DNA of 64,000 nucleotides from Strongylocentrotus purpuratus (GCF_000002235.5 NW_022145594.1:19012412-19076411), one strand, 5' to 3'. Counted from the first letter of the stretch, positions 1-13,116 are shown. Notes: generated from the sequence alone by a model not told the origin. Program-made: numbers and translations.

Positions 1-2222
1 CCATCTACGGGCTGTTAATAGTCTCATCAATCTTCAAGTTTGTCGATTCTTATTTAAGATCAAGTAAGATTCATACTTAGTTTTTCGTTAGGGTTTGTTA
101 AATAACAGAAAGAGGGGATTCTATGTTGTATGATATTTACTATTTTGTTTATTCACAAGTAAAATGCTATCAGGTCACTTTAAAGAAAAACTTAAGTTCA
201 GATTGTATCTCAACATGCAAAACAAGGTTAAAATGCATTATATTTACAATTTGTATTATCTTTTTGCCAAGGTTCCTTCAGTTTTCTATTCGTTCAGTTT
301 CGGAAACATAAAAAGCCAAAATAACAAAATAATTGGGCTGGCTAAGGTTTAAGTTTATTTTTTGGATGACGGTAATTAAAGTTTGGTTTCTACTTTTAGC
401 CTTTTTCAAAACGAAATGGAAATACATTTCAATATTGACAAGATTACCAAATCATATCTACAATTACAATTAATGACGATGTAAAAATAAGGTAAAAACT
501 GTTAAAATGACATATTGTAATTTTTTATACGAACGAGATGAGCATACGAATCAAACGGAGAAGGGGAAATGAAATGATGCAATGTTATTGCTAACTTTCC
601 ATCTGGAAAAGAGAAATTGAGGTAAAACCATTTTGTCCCTGTCATAAAAATATAATGATATGTTACACCAGGATTAAAATGTGAAATGAATGATGATTTT
701 TGACGCACTCAAGTTCTATTCTAGTCATTTATCAACATCAATAATGGCTTATACGTCTATTTGAGAGAGATAGTTACGTCACCCGGAGTTCTTTTGATTG
801 GTAAGGCGTTTCATGAAGCTCCAAAATGAGTCCCCTCCCATTGAGATGTACATGGGAGGGAACTGTTTGGAGCAAGATGATCTAACCTTTGACCTATGAC
901 CCATCTCCGTACGGGTAGATGCGCGTGTCAAAACTATCTCTCGCAGTACGCTATGGTTTCAATCACAATTCAAGCACAAAGCTAAACATCTTAGATTCTA
1001 GCAGATATCGTGTAATGTTGCTAAGAGAATTTTAGTATTCTTTTACTGGGTAAGGCTTTCTGCTGTCCCATGAGGTAAGATAATGACCCGATTAATCAAA
1101 AACTCTCTCCCGTACGCAAGTCTTGAGCGTTGAAATATTCATGGTCATTGGTGTTACGTGGGACTATACACTGGGGAGGGGGGGGGGGGTGTATCGTAGG
1201 GGCGTATGGCAATGACAATGACATGAATCCGTATGCGATTGAAATAGGCGAATGCATTAGGGCAATTAAATTGCACTTGGATTGATGTCTTGAGAGTATG
1301 CGATCATATTTTTGATTAGTTGATTGATTGATTCTGTTTATTGTTATAAAAACACTGAACTCACTCAAAAACACTCAAATAATATCTCCCCATTTCTCCG
1401 TTTGGTAGGATAATCACGTGATTCCTCCCCCTCCCCCCCCCCCCCTTTATATACGACTGTCTATCTCTGGCTCTTAAAGACTTTGGTGGTAAGCGCTTTA
1501 TAAGCACCGTTTTTTATTATTATTTATTATAAAGGTCGTTATATGCGGATGAGGTAAATGGCCGTCACATTGCCTGTCTCAAGGATCCATTTCGAAAAAT
1601 GATTGAAATGTTTAATTATGTATTCCTGGACTCATGGGGAAACACCTCATGTTTATTGCGGGGTGTCGGGTATGCGAATGGAATTTCATGCATTTGAATC
1701 GGTGGCTTGACTTGCAAGATTACAGGTAGAACAGAGGCTCAAGATTGATTTCAAGACTTCACAGGAAAAAAATTGTGAACATGAATAAAACCAAAAAAGT
1801 GCTTCATTCATGAAAGTTGCCCATTAATTCCCCGTCTCTTTTACTTTCTTCCCCTCTTCCAATGTCTAGTCTCTCCTTCTCTCCGTCTATGTCTCCCCCT
1901 TTCTCATTTTTATTCACTCCCTCTTGAACCTGTACCTCTTCCTTTTTCTCTCCACGCTCTCCGACCGGTTTTGTTTATTTCATTCTATTAAAATCAAGTG
2001 ATAGGAGTCGAATGTAAGTCTATTGACTAACTGCTTCCCGATGTTTGAATCCACTATCTCATTCTCAATAATTGTTTGTCTTTTTTCTTCGTTTCTCATT
2101 TGTCATGCGATTCTTCTATTTGTATTTATCAGCCTCTTATTTCTCTGTTACTACACTATAAAGCGATAGAACCATTCCAAGTTATAGCATAATTTCGAAA
2201 TGATAATATTCTTAACTGACTT
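1..2222. other. Gene-free stretch at window start
   Basis: No open frame here has a signal peptide, a recognisable domain or a convincing splice context. The stretch is AT-rich with a G run near 1177-1189, a C run near 1431-1445, and a short piece at about 1486-1533 (AAGCGCTTTATAAGCACC followed by TTATTATT) that looks like the 3' end of a dispersed retroelement. Confidence 0.6.
818..873. repeat. Short foldback (imperfect palindrome)
   Basis: GCTCCAAAA followed by CCCTCCCAT on the left pairs with ATGGGAGGGA and TTTGGAGC on the right, around a loop of roughly ten bases. It may be a degenerate mini foldback element. No target duplication was identified. Confidence 0.55.
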
Positions 2223-2301
2223 TAACCCATTGCCTACTGGAACCTGGGGGTCCCTGTGTTAAGCCTATGGGAATTAGATAATTCAGTAGTTAACGGGTTA
2301 A
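2223..2301. repeat. Dispersed palindromic repeat, copy 1
   Basis: About 80 bp with ends TAACCC and GGGTTAA and subterminal CCTACTG/CAGTAG. The core reads GGAACCTGGGGGTCCCTGT. A diverged second copy lies at 27796-27868 with the same order of motifs (GGAACCTGG, CCCCTGT, CCTATG, GTAGTAAACGGGTTAA). Two copies with inverted ends suggest a very short MITE-like family. Confidence 0.55.
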
Positions 2302-2676
2302 CATTGCCAATACCATTGTTGGATGTTTTTACTCATATCATTTAATACTAAGATTTTTCTTTTACTTTATTTAACGAACACCGTAGCCAATTTAAGCGAG
2401 AAAGAAATATCATGATAATAAATAGAAGACATTTAGATCTTTCAACGTGATAACTAGATAAATATTGCCTCAACATTGTCATATTATATTTGATGTGACG
2501 TTTCCCGCGAACAAAACCTAAAACGCGTGGGACCGGCGGTAGGCGCGAATTTGAAGTAACTTTTACGAGGGAATATTAGTGAGACTCCCCGGGTCATCCG
2601 GGCCTCTGGCAACACTTACCGGTCGACTCTCGGGTCAAATATCGGACAGTCATTCGAGAAATGTCTTATATTCTTA

Positions 2677-2706
2677 GATTTCCAGTGCAATATTGTACTG
2701 GAAATC
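2677..2706. repeat. Perfect hairpin, 10-bp arms
   Basis: GATTTCCAGT (2677-2686) and ACTGGAAATC (2697-2706) are exact inverted copies around a 10-base loop. It sits just outside the TTAA element that starts at 2725. No function is assigned. Confidence 0.55.
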
Positions 2707-2724
2707 CCTTTTCCCGCGCGTTAA

Positions 2725-3107
2725 AGAGAAGGTTGAGTTCTGGGAAGAGGTTTAAAATAGTTCGTGAGCGTTATCATTCTTATTATGCAAGTGTGGAAGA
2801 ACATCAGATAAGACATGTTCTCTGAAAAGCATGGCTCTTCAAATGCCTTCATATTCTTAATATGTCATGTAACATCGTAAAACTCTGGGGTAGGATTTTT
2901 ACGCCATGTGTTCGCGTAGTCCCATATACATTCTGTGTACAGTATTTGTAACTTTACCAAGACTTGGCCAAATTTCTTATCATTTTGATGATTCCAGAAC
3001 CTTGCAATACACACCAATTCTTATATGCTAGATGATCAACCTTTTCTGGTCGATTCCACATCGTTTCTTTCGCAATGCAATCGCATGACCAGAACTCAAC
3101 TTCATCT
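2725..3107. mobile_element. TTAA-flanked MITE, family 1 copy 1
   Basis: The 383-bp element is bounded by TTAA on both sides (2721-2724 and 3108-3111). Its terminal inverted repeats are AGAGAAGGTTGAGTTCTGG on the left and CCAGAACTCAACTTCATCT on the right. A near-identical copy is at 14904-15288, and a relative sharing mainly the right half is at 60687-61075. Exact TTAA target duplication is the hallmark of piggyBac-type transposases, but no transposase is present, so this is a non-autonomous element and the superfamily is inferred. Confidence 0.85.
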
Positions 3108-3359
3108 TTAAGTTGTGTTAGATATAAGGTGCACAACTCGACAAATATGAAGCCTGTTGGTCTGAAGTGTGCTCGCTGAGAGCCAAATCTCTCTGTGACG
3201 AATCAATCCTGTCGTACGATTGATAATTGGAAGCGAGTTATTTGATATCCTTTTAACATCCGTAATGGAAATGTTTAGCCCTGAGTAGCTAGCTCCCCAA
3301 TCGAGGGATCTCATAAGAGGGGCTAATTTCGGCTAGGGTAGCTGAGGGCTTTCTCGGAA

Positions 3360-3846
3360 TGGTATAAATGTGAAGGACAAGATTTTAAAGAGTGAGATGG
3401 AAGAGGGGGGGGGTGAAGCTGAGGACCGTAACGGCCACGAAGATGTAGATGGTTAGCATTCAAGATATAAAGTCATCATTTAAAGGTTGTGGTATTTTTT
3501 AAGAGTCGTCAAAGTCAAATGACACAAATTCCAGGTCCAAGTTCAGGACAGAGAAGCTGAAGGAAGAAGAGAGAACATTGAAAGAGAGAGAGAGAGAAAC
3601 AGAGGCAGAGACAGAGAGAAAGAGATAATGGTATAAATGTGAAGGACAAGATTTTAAAGAGTGAGATGGAAGAGCGGGGGGGGGGGTAAGGTTGAGGACC
3701 GTAACGGTCACGAAGGTGTAGATGGTTGGCATTAAAGGTATGGAGTCATAATCGGAAGGTTATGGGGTTTGTTAAGAGTCGTCAAAGTCACGTGACATAA
3801 AGAACAAGGTTGAAGTTCATGACAGAGGGGCCGGGAGAGGGAAATG

Positions 3847-3850
<4 letters not shown>
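3360..3850. repeat. Diverged tandem duplication, period about 270 bp
   Basis: GGTATAAATGTGAAGGACAA and the following ~150 bp occur at about 3360 and again at about 3630, including the G run, GAGGACCGTAACGG, GTAGATGGTT and AAGAGTCGTCAAAGTCA. The copies differ by substitutions and small indels, so the duplication is not recent. No coding content was recognised. Confidence 0.8.

Positions 3851-3888
<38 letters not shown>
3851..3888. repeat. (GA)n microsatellite
   Basis: A nearly pure AG dinucleotide run inside a longer purine-rich stretch (3550-4100). It generates Leu/Ser open frames on the minus strand that are not genes. Confidence 0.9.
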
Positions 3889-3890
<2 letters not shown>

Positions 3891-5026
3891 AGAGCAGAAA
3901 AATTCATGAAGACATAAATATATAAGAGAAACCAAGCGGGAACGGAGAGGAGAAAGAGGGGAGGAGAGACGATGACAAAGGTGTGAAGATAGGTGAGAGG
4001 TAGAGAAAGAGAGAGACAGGGAATGGAAGGATAATGGGGAGAAACAGACTCAAATAAGAAGCACTGCATGCTTTTAGAGATAGGTAGCGAAAGGGAGAGG
4101 ATTATGATGCATCCCCTTATTATATGCGTTATCTATGAACTTCCTCACCTTCTGCCATTTGCATCCAACTCAACATGTGCTTTTTAAACATTAAAATTTA
4201 ATCCAGAACCAATTCCTAACGGAATCAAAATTGGATAAGATGTTTTTAGCCTATAGATTCCTGCAATCTTACAAGAGATGAAGTGTTCAAATCCAATTTC
4301 CTGGTAATTGCTGTGAACTTCCAATTTGATCTTCAAGCAAATCGGTTTAAATCCCCCCACCCCCTCCCCAGAAAAAAATATAAAAAATACAGAAGTAGAA
4401 TAAGAGACAGGTGCGGCAAGATACTGAACAAATATTTGTCTAGGTAATGTTGCCATTGGATAGACAGCCATTAAACTTGTCTGCATCACGGAACTCATTA
4501 CGAAATGTTAAGGCCACGCCGAGGTGTGTTTTTACGCGCCCTTTTAATTGGCCCGAATATAGACAGAAAGAGAGAAAAATAGAGAAGGGAAAAGATGGAA
4601 CTTTTTAATGACACCCTCCAAGTATACACACCAGTTCGATAACTTTGCTTTACAACTGACAAACATTAACTAATTATTCCCAACTCCAAGCTCCTATCTC
4701 CGGGTATTAAACAGTTTTACAATATTCGGCTCATTGTAATTCATTCTACATCCTATCAATTCAGGTTAAAATTTGTGTTTTTGTTATATTTATTTTATCA
4801 CAACTGAACCGAGTCATTTTAATGCTGCTGCTCATTTACTTGTTGTGTGGATTGTAAATTTCAACTGAATCTATTTCTGTGTTGAACTATAAATGAGTTT
4901 TAGTATAAATGCTGATTACGGTCTCCGTATTTTCAAGATTAAAACAAAATGCAAAAAGGATGAGTATTGTGTCAACTTGTCAAATTAATTACTATTTACG
5001 CTTTGGAATTGACAACCTATATAGTA
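3889..5026. other. Gene-free stretch
   Basis: Purine-rich up to about 4110, then ordinary AT-rich sequence. No domain, RNA gene or element boundary was recognised before the TTAA element at 5031. Confidence 0.5.
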
Positions 5027-5030
5027 TTAA

Positions 5031-5557
5031 AGGTACTATGTCCCATGTGCAGGCCAAAAAAATGAAAAAGTTAAATTCCAACTGCATTTGAAAGATAATA
5101 CTAATTTAGAACTTCCCTGAAAAAGGTGGGGCTTGGAAATGTCTTCAAGTGGGAAAATAACGACTATTAGTTGTCAAATCGACTTTAGGGCTACAGAGCC
5201 CAAAAGTAATAGTCTTGAAGACAATTGTACCGAATGGTCATACGTTTTATGCTGCGCAAAGATTCAATCAGTTTAATCTTGGCCATCACAAGAAGTGGGT
5301 TATTGATGTATTCAAATGCTCATGTATCCTTTACAACTCTTTTCATGTATGTTATTACCAAAGAAGAAAAAAAGCCAGTCGGTCACTCAATAGTGTCTGA
5401 CAGTGAAGTCTAGCAAGTAAACGGGTTTCCTTGCATAATTTGAATATGAGGACACTGCTAATGATTAAATTTCACAGATAGGACATACATGACATATTCA
5501 TAATTCCTGCAAAGTTCTACAGAATTTGAGGTTGGCTGCAAAAGGGACATAGTACCT
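5031..5557. mobile_element. TTAA-flanked MITE, family 2
   Basis: A 527-bp element flanked by TTAA (5027-5030 and 5558-5561). Both ends read AGGTACTATGTCCC inward, followed by a near match (ATGTGCAG versus TTTTGCAG). The interior shows no transposase. Same target preference as family 1 but a different terminal sequence. Confidence 0.82.
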
Positions 5558-5561
5558 TTAA

Positions 5562-6573
5562 GACACAAATGATAATGACAATATTCTGTTGTTATCATAG
5601 CGAAGATCACGTCATAACGTCTCTGTACACATCAAAATGGTTTTGGATATTATAACCCCGACTTTAGCTCCGCCAACCGTAGTGCTCAGTGCATTCAAGG
5701 AGTTAATCCTACTAGGTACCCCGCTTTTTACCCATGGGTCGAGAGGAGTAAATGTAGATTAATGTATTGCCAAACGATATTATTGGTGCAGGAGGATTAT
5801 CCAATCGATGACAAAAATAATAATGAAGTGCGATCGTCACGCCTCATTGAACATTACGTATAATGAAGTCCTTATAGCTCTCTCGCTGTCGGTTATGGAT
5901 CCCAAATTGATATCTCACGTACGAAATTGGCAACGCAGCGATACGTTACGCGCCAGTGATTGCATCATTATAGGTCAATGGCATTATAAGAGCAGTCATA
6001 TTAGATATGGGATAATTTCATCAAGTTAATATAGATGGCCGAACGGGGAATAGGACTGTCGCGTTATATGGAATTAATTCAAACTTGATTTCCCGTGACA
6101 GTTCAATGTTGACGTAGAGGGAGCAATATTTCAATTCGATATGTGGATTTTCCACGCCAATGTATGCAGGTCACGTGTTTATCGACCACGAGTGTAATTG
6201 GGCTAATGCTGTGTACGGCCAAAAGGTGTGCGTAAAGAAAGTCAAATGCATTGCCAATTTAGAAACGTGCCTATGTCAAATGTCCGATCAATATATATTC
6301 AAAAATACGTTTGTCTAACACGTCTATGATTATAACGACGGTTGAATATATAATTAAAAGTGAAATATCATGCATCTTTGAACGAGGATGCCAACATGGT
6401 TTTGGCGTTGGCGTGATCTGAAAGGGAGGAAAGAATGCATCTTTTATATACATTGGATTGATAAAATACAAGCGATTAAAGCCCTGAAATGAAAAAGTGC
6501 GGATGGAATTTGTATAATATTTTGTTGACGTTGCATTCTCCCTTTTTTCTTCTTTTTTTCTCTAAATCTTTTC
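5562..6573. other. Gene-free stretch with a possible repeat fragment
   Basis: No gene was recognised. About 5678-5780 (CTCAGTGCATTCAAGG, then CTAGGTACC, ACCCATGGGTCGAGAGG and TTGCC) resembles fragments of dispersed repeats common in marine invertebrate genomes. This is a weak resemblance from memory, not a firm call. Confidence 0.35.
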
Positions 6574-6584
6574 CCCTCTCTCTT

Positions 6585-6617
<33 letters not shown>

Positions 6618-6907
6618 GCTCTCTCTCTCTCTCTCCCCCTTTCTCTCTCACTCCTCTTTCTCTCTCTCTCTCTCTCCCTTTCTCTCTCAATGTGTCACTT
6701 TGTTTCCATTTGACAGTGGAGGCATGTCGGCAGACCCCCAATAATAAGTCTTTGGATAGAGGCCTATATCTACTTACTATCATTGTCTACATGCCCATCT
6801 CACTTCCTTCCATAAACTTAATTAGTCTTATATAACAAATCAACAACCAATATTAATAACTCCCTGGTACCGTTTCTTTGACTCTCTTTTTATTTCTCTC
6901 TATATCC

Positions 6908-6949
<42 letters not shown>

Positions 6950-7022
6950 AGCCACACCTGTATCTCTGACACACTCTCTCTGTCTCTGTCTCTCTCTCTT
7001 TCTCTCTCTCTCTCTTTCTCAG
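6574..7022. repeat. (CT)n microsatellites in a duplicated block
   Basis: Two long CT tracts (about 6574-6690 and 6908-7022). Each is followed by a similar sequence: TCACTTTGTTTCCATTTGACAG then TGGAGGCATGTCGGC, versus TCACCTTTGTGTTGCCATTG then GGGGGCATGACGGC. The tract and its 3' flank were therefore duplicated together with a period of roughly 340 bp. Confidence 0.8.
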
Positions 7023-8164
7023 TTTGTCACCTTTGTGTTGCCATTGAACGGTGGGGGCATGACGGCTGATCACCGATATACCTAGCTACTACCAGGGTCG
7101 TAATCCCCATCTAATTTCCTCTCATCGTCTTATATCCCAAACCAAATCATCAACCCAAGTTACCGTACACCTTGATTCACACCTATATACCCAAGCGTGT
7201 GAGAGATCATTGTCGATAGTCAACATGACTGTCAAGGTTGACTTCGATGCGTCGAGGACAACCTTAATCTGACATCGATGACCGGTGAAGCAAGATGAAA
7301 CGGCTGCATCGATTTAAGGAAACGTCCTTGTTTTGCACAATTCTTTTCTTCAATTTACCCGTAATAAACTCTTTCTATGCCCCACAAATAATTTTCATGT
7401 GCCACATCGTATGGATCATGCGATTGATATAGAATTGATTGAAGATTTTTTAAATGTTTCAAGTGAATGTTAAATCTCTGCCGGTGTTAAAAATGTTGTA
7501 TTGGAGCTCATCAATACCGGAAAAGGATTAATTTGCAAAGCCATTGGGTTACACAACACAATACTTCCGTCAATTAGTGGCTACTTTTTGAGTAAAATTG
7601 CAAGAGTTGAAAACAAACCACCATGCGGGTTGGCGAAAAAAGCAACCAGAGGGTTGAGAAAAAATTACACTTAAAAATCGCAGTTCAGTCACCTAGCTTT
7701 GAATAACAATAATAGTAATGATGAAGAAATAATACTAATGATAATGATTTTAATAATAATGATAACAGCAATTATACAAATTATAGATTGAAGAGGAAGG
7801 GCAGGAAGGAGAACAAGAAGAAGAACAGCAAAAACAACATTGATAATGCAGTTATAAGTAATAGTAATAATACCACATGTAATAACTGTTTATTATAAAG
7901 AGCTTAACAAGCCACAACCGATCAAAAACGCTTACAGCCTTACTATTCTCCCGGTCAATGGATTCAAGTACTATTCCCAACACTATCAACTCCCTGGGGA
8001 ACATTCCATTTTTTGCATTTTTATGGCGACAAGAAACATCAGGAGGGTTCGAATTATTGATTTTTTGTATTTATCAGGAAGGGGTGTCGGTGAGGAGTTG
8101 TCCTTTCAACCTGGCTTTTAAACGAGAAGATGAAGGTTCGAATACCGGCTATCCGTACCCCCCT

Positions 8165-8165
<1 letters not shown>
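7023..8165. other. Gene-free stretch
   Basis: No gene recognised. From about 7700 to 7890 it is rich in AAT/GAA/AAC trinucleotides. The rest is unremarkable AT-rich DNA. Confidence 0.5.

Positions 8166-8213
<48 letters not shown>
8166..8213. repeat. 48-nt poly(C) homopolymer
   Basis: An uninterrupted run of 48 C residues, followed directly by a (CT)n tract to about 8235. The complementary strand is a 48-nt G run. It produces poly-Pro and poly-Gly open frames that should be ignored. Confidence 0.9.
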
Positions 8214-8218
<5 letters not shown>

Positions 8219-8489
8219 CTCTCTCTCTCTCTCTCTATAAAGATGTACATTTTGACATGATTTGCCAGCGCGTTTCTGAAGCAAACAAAGATGAGCAAAA
8301 CCTTGAAGAAACATCTCTTGACAATATCATCATTGTCGTTAATATTATTAGTATTTTTTTCTTCATTCAAAACAAAAGATTAATTTGTGTATTCTATATG
8401 TTATGTAATTTAATTTGAAATAATTTTTATTTGTATGATGTACATGTACATGTATCGAATGAAGACAATACATAAATACCAACAAAAGA

Positions 8490-8680
8490 AAATACTATTT
8501 ATTATTGTTATTATTACTTTAATCAGTATTACTATCATTAGCATTAATTTTATCATCATTTTCATTGCTATTATTACGATTAGTTTATTATCATTATTGT
8601 TGTTAATAATATTACCAGTAGTGATATCATCCTCATTATCTCCATCATCTTTATCATCATCTTCATCATTATGATCATTT
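8490..8680. repeat. Degenerate ATT/ATC trinucleotide tract
   Basis: Irregular TTATTATT/CATCATTAT sequence over about 190 bp. Similar tracts lie at 9935-10015 and 28370-28530. Low-complexity DNA, not coding. Confidence 0.75.
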
Positions 8681-9302
8681 TAATCCATGTACCTCCAAGT
8701 ACCTTGACATCAATTCCCAAAATTACACAGCATAGGAATCACATCGGCAATACATAACATTTCTATTGAAAAGTGAAACAGTATTGTATCTGAAATCTGA
8801 ACAAACTTCACGACGTAGAATATCCTCATGCGCAAGATAATACTGCGAACAAACAAGAAATCCAATCGATAACACAATTTCAACCTTACAGCTTAATTAG
8901 GAACTTTTTCAGTTTTAGCATTTCATGAAAATCAAGGGTATTTGCAGTCACATTCTTTTTTCTCTATTGTTGTGTAAATTGCGTAGGCGATATCTAGACT
9001 CTAAAAACACCTTTTGTTTTCATGTCACAGGATGTCATTATTTTGCCACCGGACATTTAGGTCTATATATCTTTCTTGCTTTCTCCTGCGTCTGCAGGTG
9101 AGGATAACAATTATTCGATATCTACTCTTTCCCTATCTTTTATTTGTTTCTCGAAAGTATACTTGTATCTGTCTCTTTCTCTCTCCTTTTTTGTCTCTTC
9201 TAAGCTCCTTTTAGGAGGTCTGTCTATCCTTTTCCTATTTTTTTCATATTGGTCAGTACCCTCACCTACCCATATATCCTCTCTGTCTCCTTCATTCACA
9301 CA

Positions 9303-9336
<34 letters not shown>

Positions 9337-11360
9337 TCTCTTCTCTCTATCTCTTTCCCCTAATTCCCTTTTTCGCTCTCTCGCCACTCTCTCATTTTTG
9401 TCATCTTCTCAAACCGCCCTCGTTCCGTTTCTTTTGAAAAATACCCTATAATAACCTTACATGTCAATCAGACTCGACAAACCGATCGTCTTAATTCCAT
9501 GTGCCGCCTTGAGCAATATTACAGTCATGATCCATTAGTCTTTGTCATTCATTTCACGGATACTTTCCTGTCTCCCACATCGTATATTACTAATGATGCA
9601 TAATATAAATTATTCTCATTCATCAAAAGTCCTTAATCTTATTATGTCTAACTAAAACCCTGGACCTACTAAGAAACTGATTGTTGCGACGCCAACTCAC
9701 TCTCGTATACTTCTCCCCTACTATTATCTTCTTTTAATTAATTCACTTTATCCATGGTATCCGTAAGCCCTTTATCAATTTCTAGCCTATTTCCTCCTTC
9801 CCTCCTTGTATCTATATTTCTTTTATTTTAAAGATAATGCACATTTCTATGTTTTCATTCTATTTGTTCTGACTTTCTTATTAATATAGACATTCCCTTG
9901 AACCATTCACCCTCTCCCTCTATCCTAGTCATTGTTCTTGCTGTTGTTAATATTATTATTACTATTGTTATTATCATTATTATTATTATCATCGTCATTA
10001 TTATTATTATTATGTGTATGCTTTGTTTGTTCCTTTGCATTTTTTAGAAGTTTATTTGTAACGCTTAACTCTAGACATTCAAAGTTAATGCAGATCGAGA
10101 TTTTATTCTGAGTAGCTTTCAGGATACCCAACAAACAAGTTTATGCCAAATAAAAAAAATCATGTTTTTTCTCGTCCCCTCTGTCTTCCCCGTTTTGTTA
10201 AGCCTGTCTCCCTTTTTCTTCTTTTAGTTATTAAACATTTTTTGTCATGAAATTGAATAAATATCAAAGCGAATGCATTTAGACAATGGGAAGAACAAAG
10301 GCATTATAATTTCACCTTGTTTTTAGACTTTGTAGTGTATGTACAAATTAAAGTTAAATTGATGAAACTTGTATTAAAATTGACCTAGTAGCACTTCTTA
10401 AATATCAATTTGCAAATATCATTCAACAAATCATGAGAAGAAATGAGAATCAATATTACCTCATCCCATATGTGTTATAGGCAAGTAAAGTTTGGACATG
10501 AAATAAAAAGCTGAAACACTACATAAAGTAGAAGAACAGATTACGTGATGGAACATGAATGAAACGTAATTAGAATGAAGTAGGTAAGGAATTACATTAA
10601 GAATATCGAGAGAACTGGAGAATATGAATTCGTTGACAGGAATGAAATGAGACAGGTAAGAAGATTAACAAATGAAGAATTCATGGGGGGGGGGGGAGGC
10701 GACAAGCTTGAAGATATAAAAGCCAATAAGATCGGGAAAATAATTTTTAAAAAATAAAAAAATTGTGGTTTTTATTAATACCAATATATGCAAAATAAGA
10801 TGGTGAAAACGACAGAAAGAATGAGGATTGCGGAAGCAAAAGAAAGAAAGAAGAATAATTCAAAAGGGAAAAGGGTGACAAAATACGTTTTTCTTAAACC
10901 ATATGGTCAACAAAAATAATGAAATGTTTCAAATAGTATCAGTATTGGTTCCTCCCCCCCCCCCCCCACCCCCTCCCGAAAGAAAGGGGGAAATAAATGT
11001 CAAAGATATAAGAACGATTGGTGTTCGGTAAAAAGAGAAAGAGAGACAATAGAAAATAAAGAGGAGAGGGGTGCTAAATGAACAAAAGAGCGGAAGGATA
11101 TCATGAGGGAAGATGAAGAGGCGAGATGAGAAACTTGGGAGAAAATTACAAAGGGGGATACTTGAGACGCGGTAGTAATGGAAAGGTATAATGACCGCAG
11201 ATCTATTACACTTTGTGAGCCTTGACATGATTAAAAACTTCATCAATTTCTGCTCCCACAGAACCCGCATCATCACGGATTGCATCAGTAGACGGATATA
11301 CATCATTTGGTATCCCCACGGTTCGTTAACATCCAAGTCAAAGTAGAACCTCGTTCACAT
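8681..11360. other. Gene-free stretch with microsatellites
   Basis: Contains a (TC)n run at about 9298-9345, a TTA/TTG trinucleotide tract at 9935-10015, a G run near 10685-10696 and a C run near 10953-10967. No domain-bearing frame, splice-supported exon or RNA gene was recognised. Confidence 0.55.
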
Positions 11361-11476
11361 TAGAGACTTTTAGATTTGCCGAACGACAACGTGGATTGCT
11401 ACGATCGACGTCCGTTTAATGCACTGCCTTGAATGGACGTCACACGTATTAGTCCACGCAAATCTAAAAGTCCCTA
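11361..11476. mobile_element. Short foldback element
   Basis: About 115 bp. ACTTTTAGATTTG on the left and CAAATCTAAAAGT on the right are inverted copies, and GACGTCC / GGACGTC pair inside. Likely a miniature inverted-repeat element. The target duplication is not clear. Confidence 0.6.
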
Positions 11477-11869
11477 TTATGTCTCAGTAAACTGCGGCTG
11501 CTTGTTATTATATAAAAATATATACAGTGTGTATCACAAAAAACACACTCTGAAAATATCCTCCCGAATTCTAAAATTGACGATATCTGCATGTTTGTTT
11601 TAACGTATGGAATTATGGGTGAGGGAGTCTTCAATTGGACTGTTCACAAGTGTAAAGCCTGAGACAGCAATGGATATATTTATTTTTTCTGTACTGAATT
11701 TCCATTTCTTTTCTTCAGCGTTTTAACATAGTGCAATGCAGTACAGAAGATGTACACAGATTGTAGACGACTTAATACAAAGATGATCAAACCTTATTTC
11801 CATCAAAAACCACAAACATGGAAATATAAATGTTGCCAATTTGCATTTCGTTGATTACAACCCCAAAAG

Positions 11870-12235
11870 GTAAGGTCCTTCTTAAATTCATTAACGAGTT
11901 TTCTTCTAACTTTCAATTATGTGTCTTTCACATGTTTCTGCTTTGATAAGCACCGCTTAAGTTTGTTAATCGACTGTGAAATGTGGATATTAGGTTTCAT
12001 ACTTAAATTGAGCGCCTTTTCTACTCCCCGACCCCAAGTTCACGTATAAATTAAGGTCCTTCTTTAATTCATTAACGACTTTTCCTCAATCTTTCAATTA
12101 ACTGTCTCTCACATGTTTCTGCTTTGATAAGCACCGCTTTAGTTTGTTACTCGACTGTAAATTGTGGATATGAGGTTTCATACTTAAATTAATACCATTT
12201 TCTACTCCACCGACCCCAAATTCACGCATCGAGCT
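11870..12235. repeat. Tandem duplication, period about 180 bp
   Basis: TAAGGTCCTTCTT starts both units (about 11870 and 12051). Both continue with TTCATTAACGA, CACATGTTTCTGCTTTGATA, AGCACCGCTT, TTTCATACTTAAATT and CCGACCCCAA. Identity is high but not complete, and no coding content was recognised. Confidence 0.85.
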
Positions 12236-12959
12236 AGTGACGATGTTGCTATCGTCCAGATGTGTTATTGAAAAAAGGTCTGGAAACTTGTTTTCCAAAA
12301 ACAATGTTTTCTAGACCTGTGTTGCTGTTTGAAGAATGGAATGGAATGGAATGACGTAGCTTCCCAAAATGAGATACCAACCATGGTCGAATGGGACACA
12401 AATTTAGCTTCTGGATACGATTTCAATAAGAACACAAAGGGTTAACAAATTGAAAGGAAGAGGCAAATATTTGGGGGAAGTATAATGCTCCCCTACGGGC
12501 ATGACAGGCATTCGAAGATAAATCAATTTAAATCCTTTCCGTATTTTTATGGAACGGGATTTCTTTTAATGAGGGTAATACGTGGGAGAGGTTGTCTAGA
12601 TTGCAGAGGGATTCAACCTGAAAAACAGAAGAATAAAAGTCTCTTTGATTACTTTGAACGATTTCTAGAGCTATGTTTCCCTGGGCAAGATTTGACCGGG
12701 ATAATTCGTGTTTTTTTGGTGGTGGGGGTGGGGGTCGAGGAGAAGAGCAGCAGCTTGGGAATTCACGTCATAAGAATCGTGTGCTGAATATTTTCTATAT
12801 TTAAGTATAGATATTTGTTTTTATATGACAAAAATACAGGGTGTGCAAGGGAGAGACAAGGGGGGAAAAGGGCTGGTGATAGCCAAAGTGGTGAAGCGGG
12901 ACTAAAATGAAGCAAAAACAAACAACAAACTACAACAATTCTCCCTTTGTATCTTCTCC

Positions 12960-13116
12960 ATGTTTGTATTTTCCCTGAAATACGATTTTGTTAGTACTTT
13001 TTCAGTTGTGCTGATCGCTTTATCATGTATATGTTCTTAAGTACCGTGCAAGTATACGAAGTAAGACCAATGTCCGTTGATACTGTCAATAAAGACATTT
13101 AAATTTGAAATTTGAA
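12960..13116 (+). mobile_element. Possible LINE 3' end
   Basis: The segment ends in AATAAAGACATTTAAATTTGAAATTTGAA, given here as AATAAAG plus repeated AATTTGAA units. Short repeated tails of this kind are typical of CR1/L2-type LINE 3' ends. No reverse-transcriptase sequence was seen upstream, so this would be a heavily 5'-truncated copy. Confidence 0.35.

Noticed and set aside
8054..8314. Poly-Gly and poly-Pro frames
   Set aside because: Produced by the 48-base C run.
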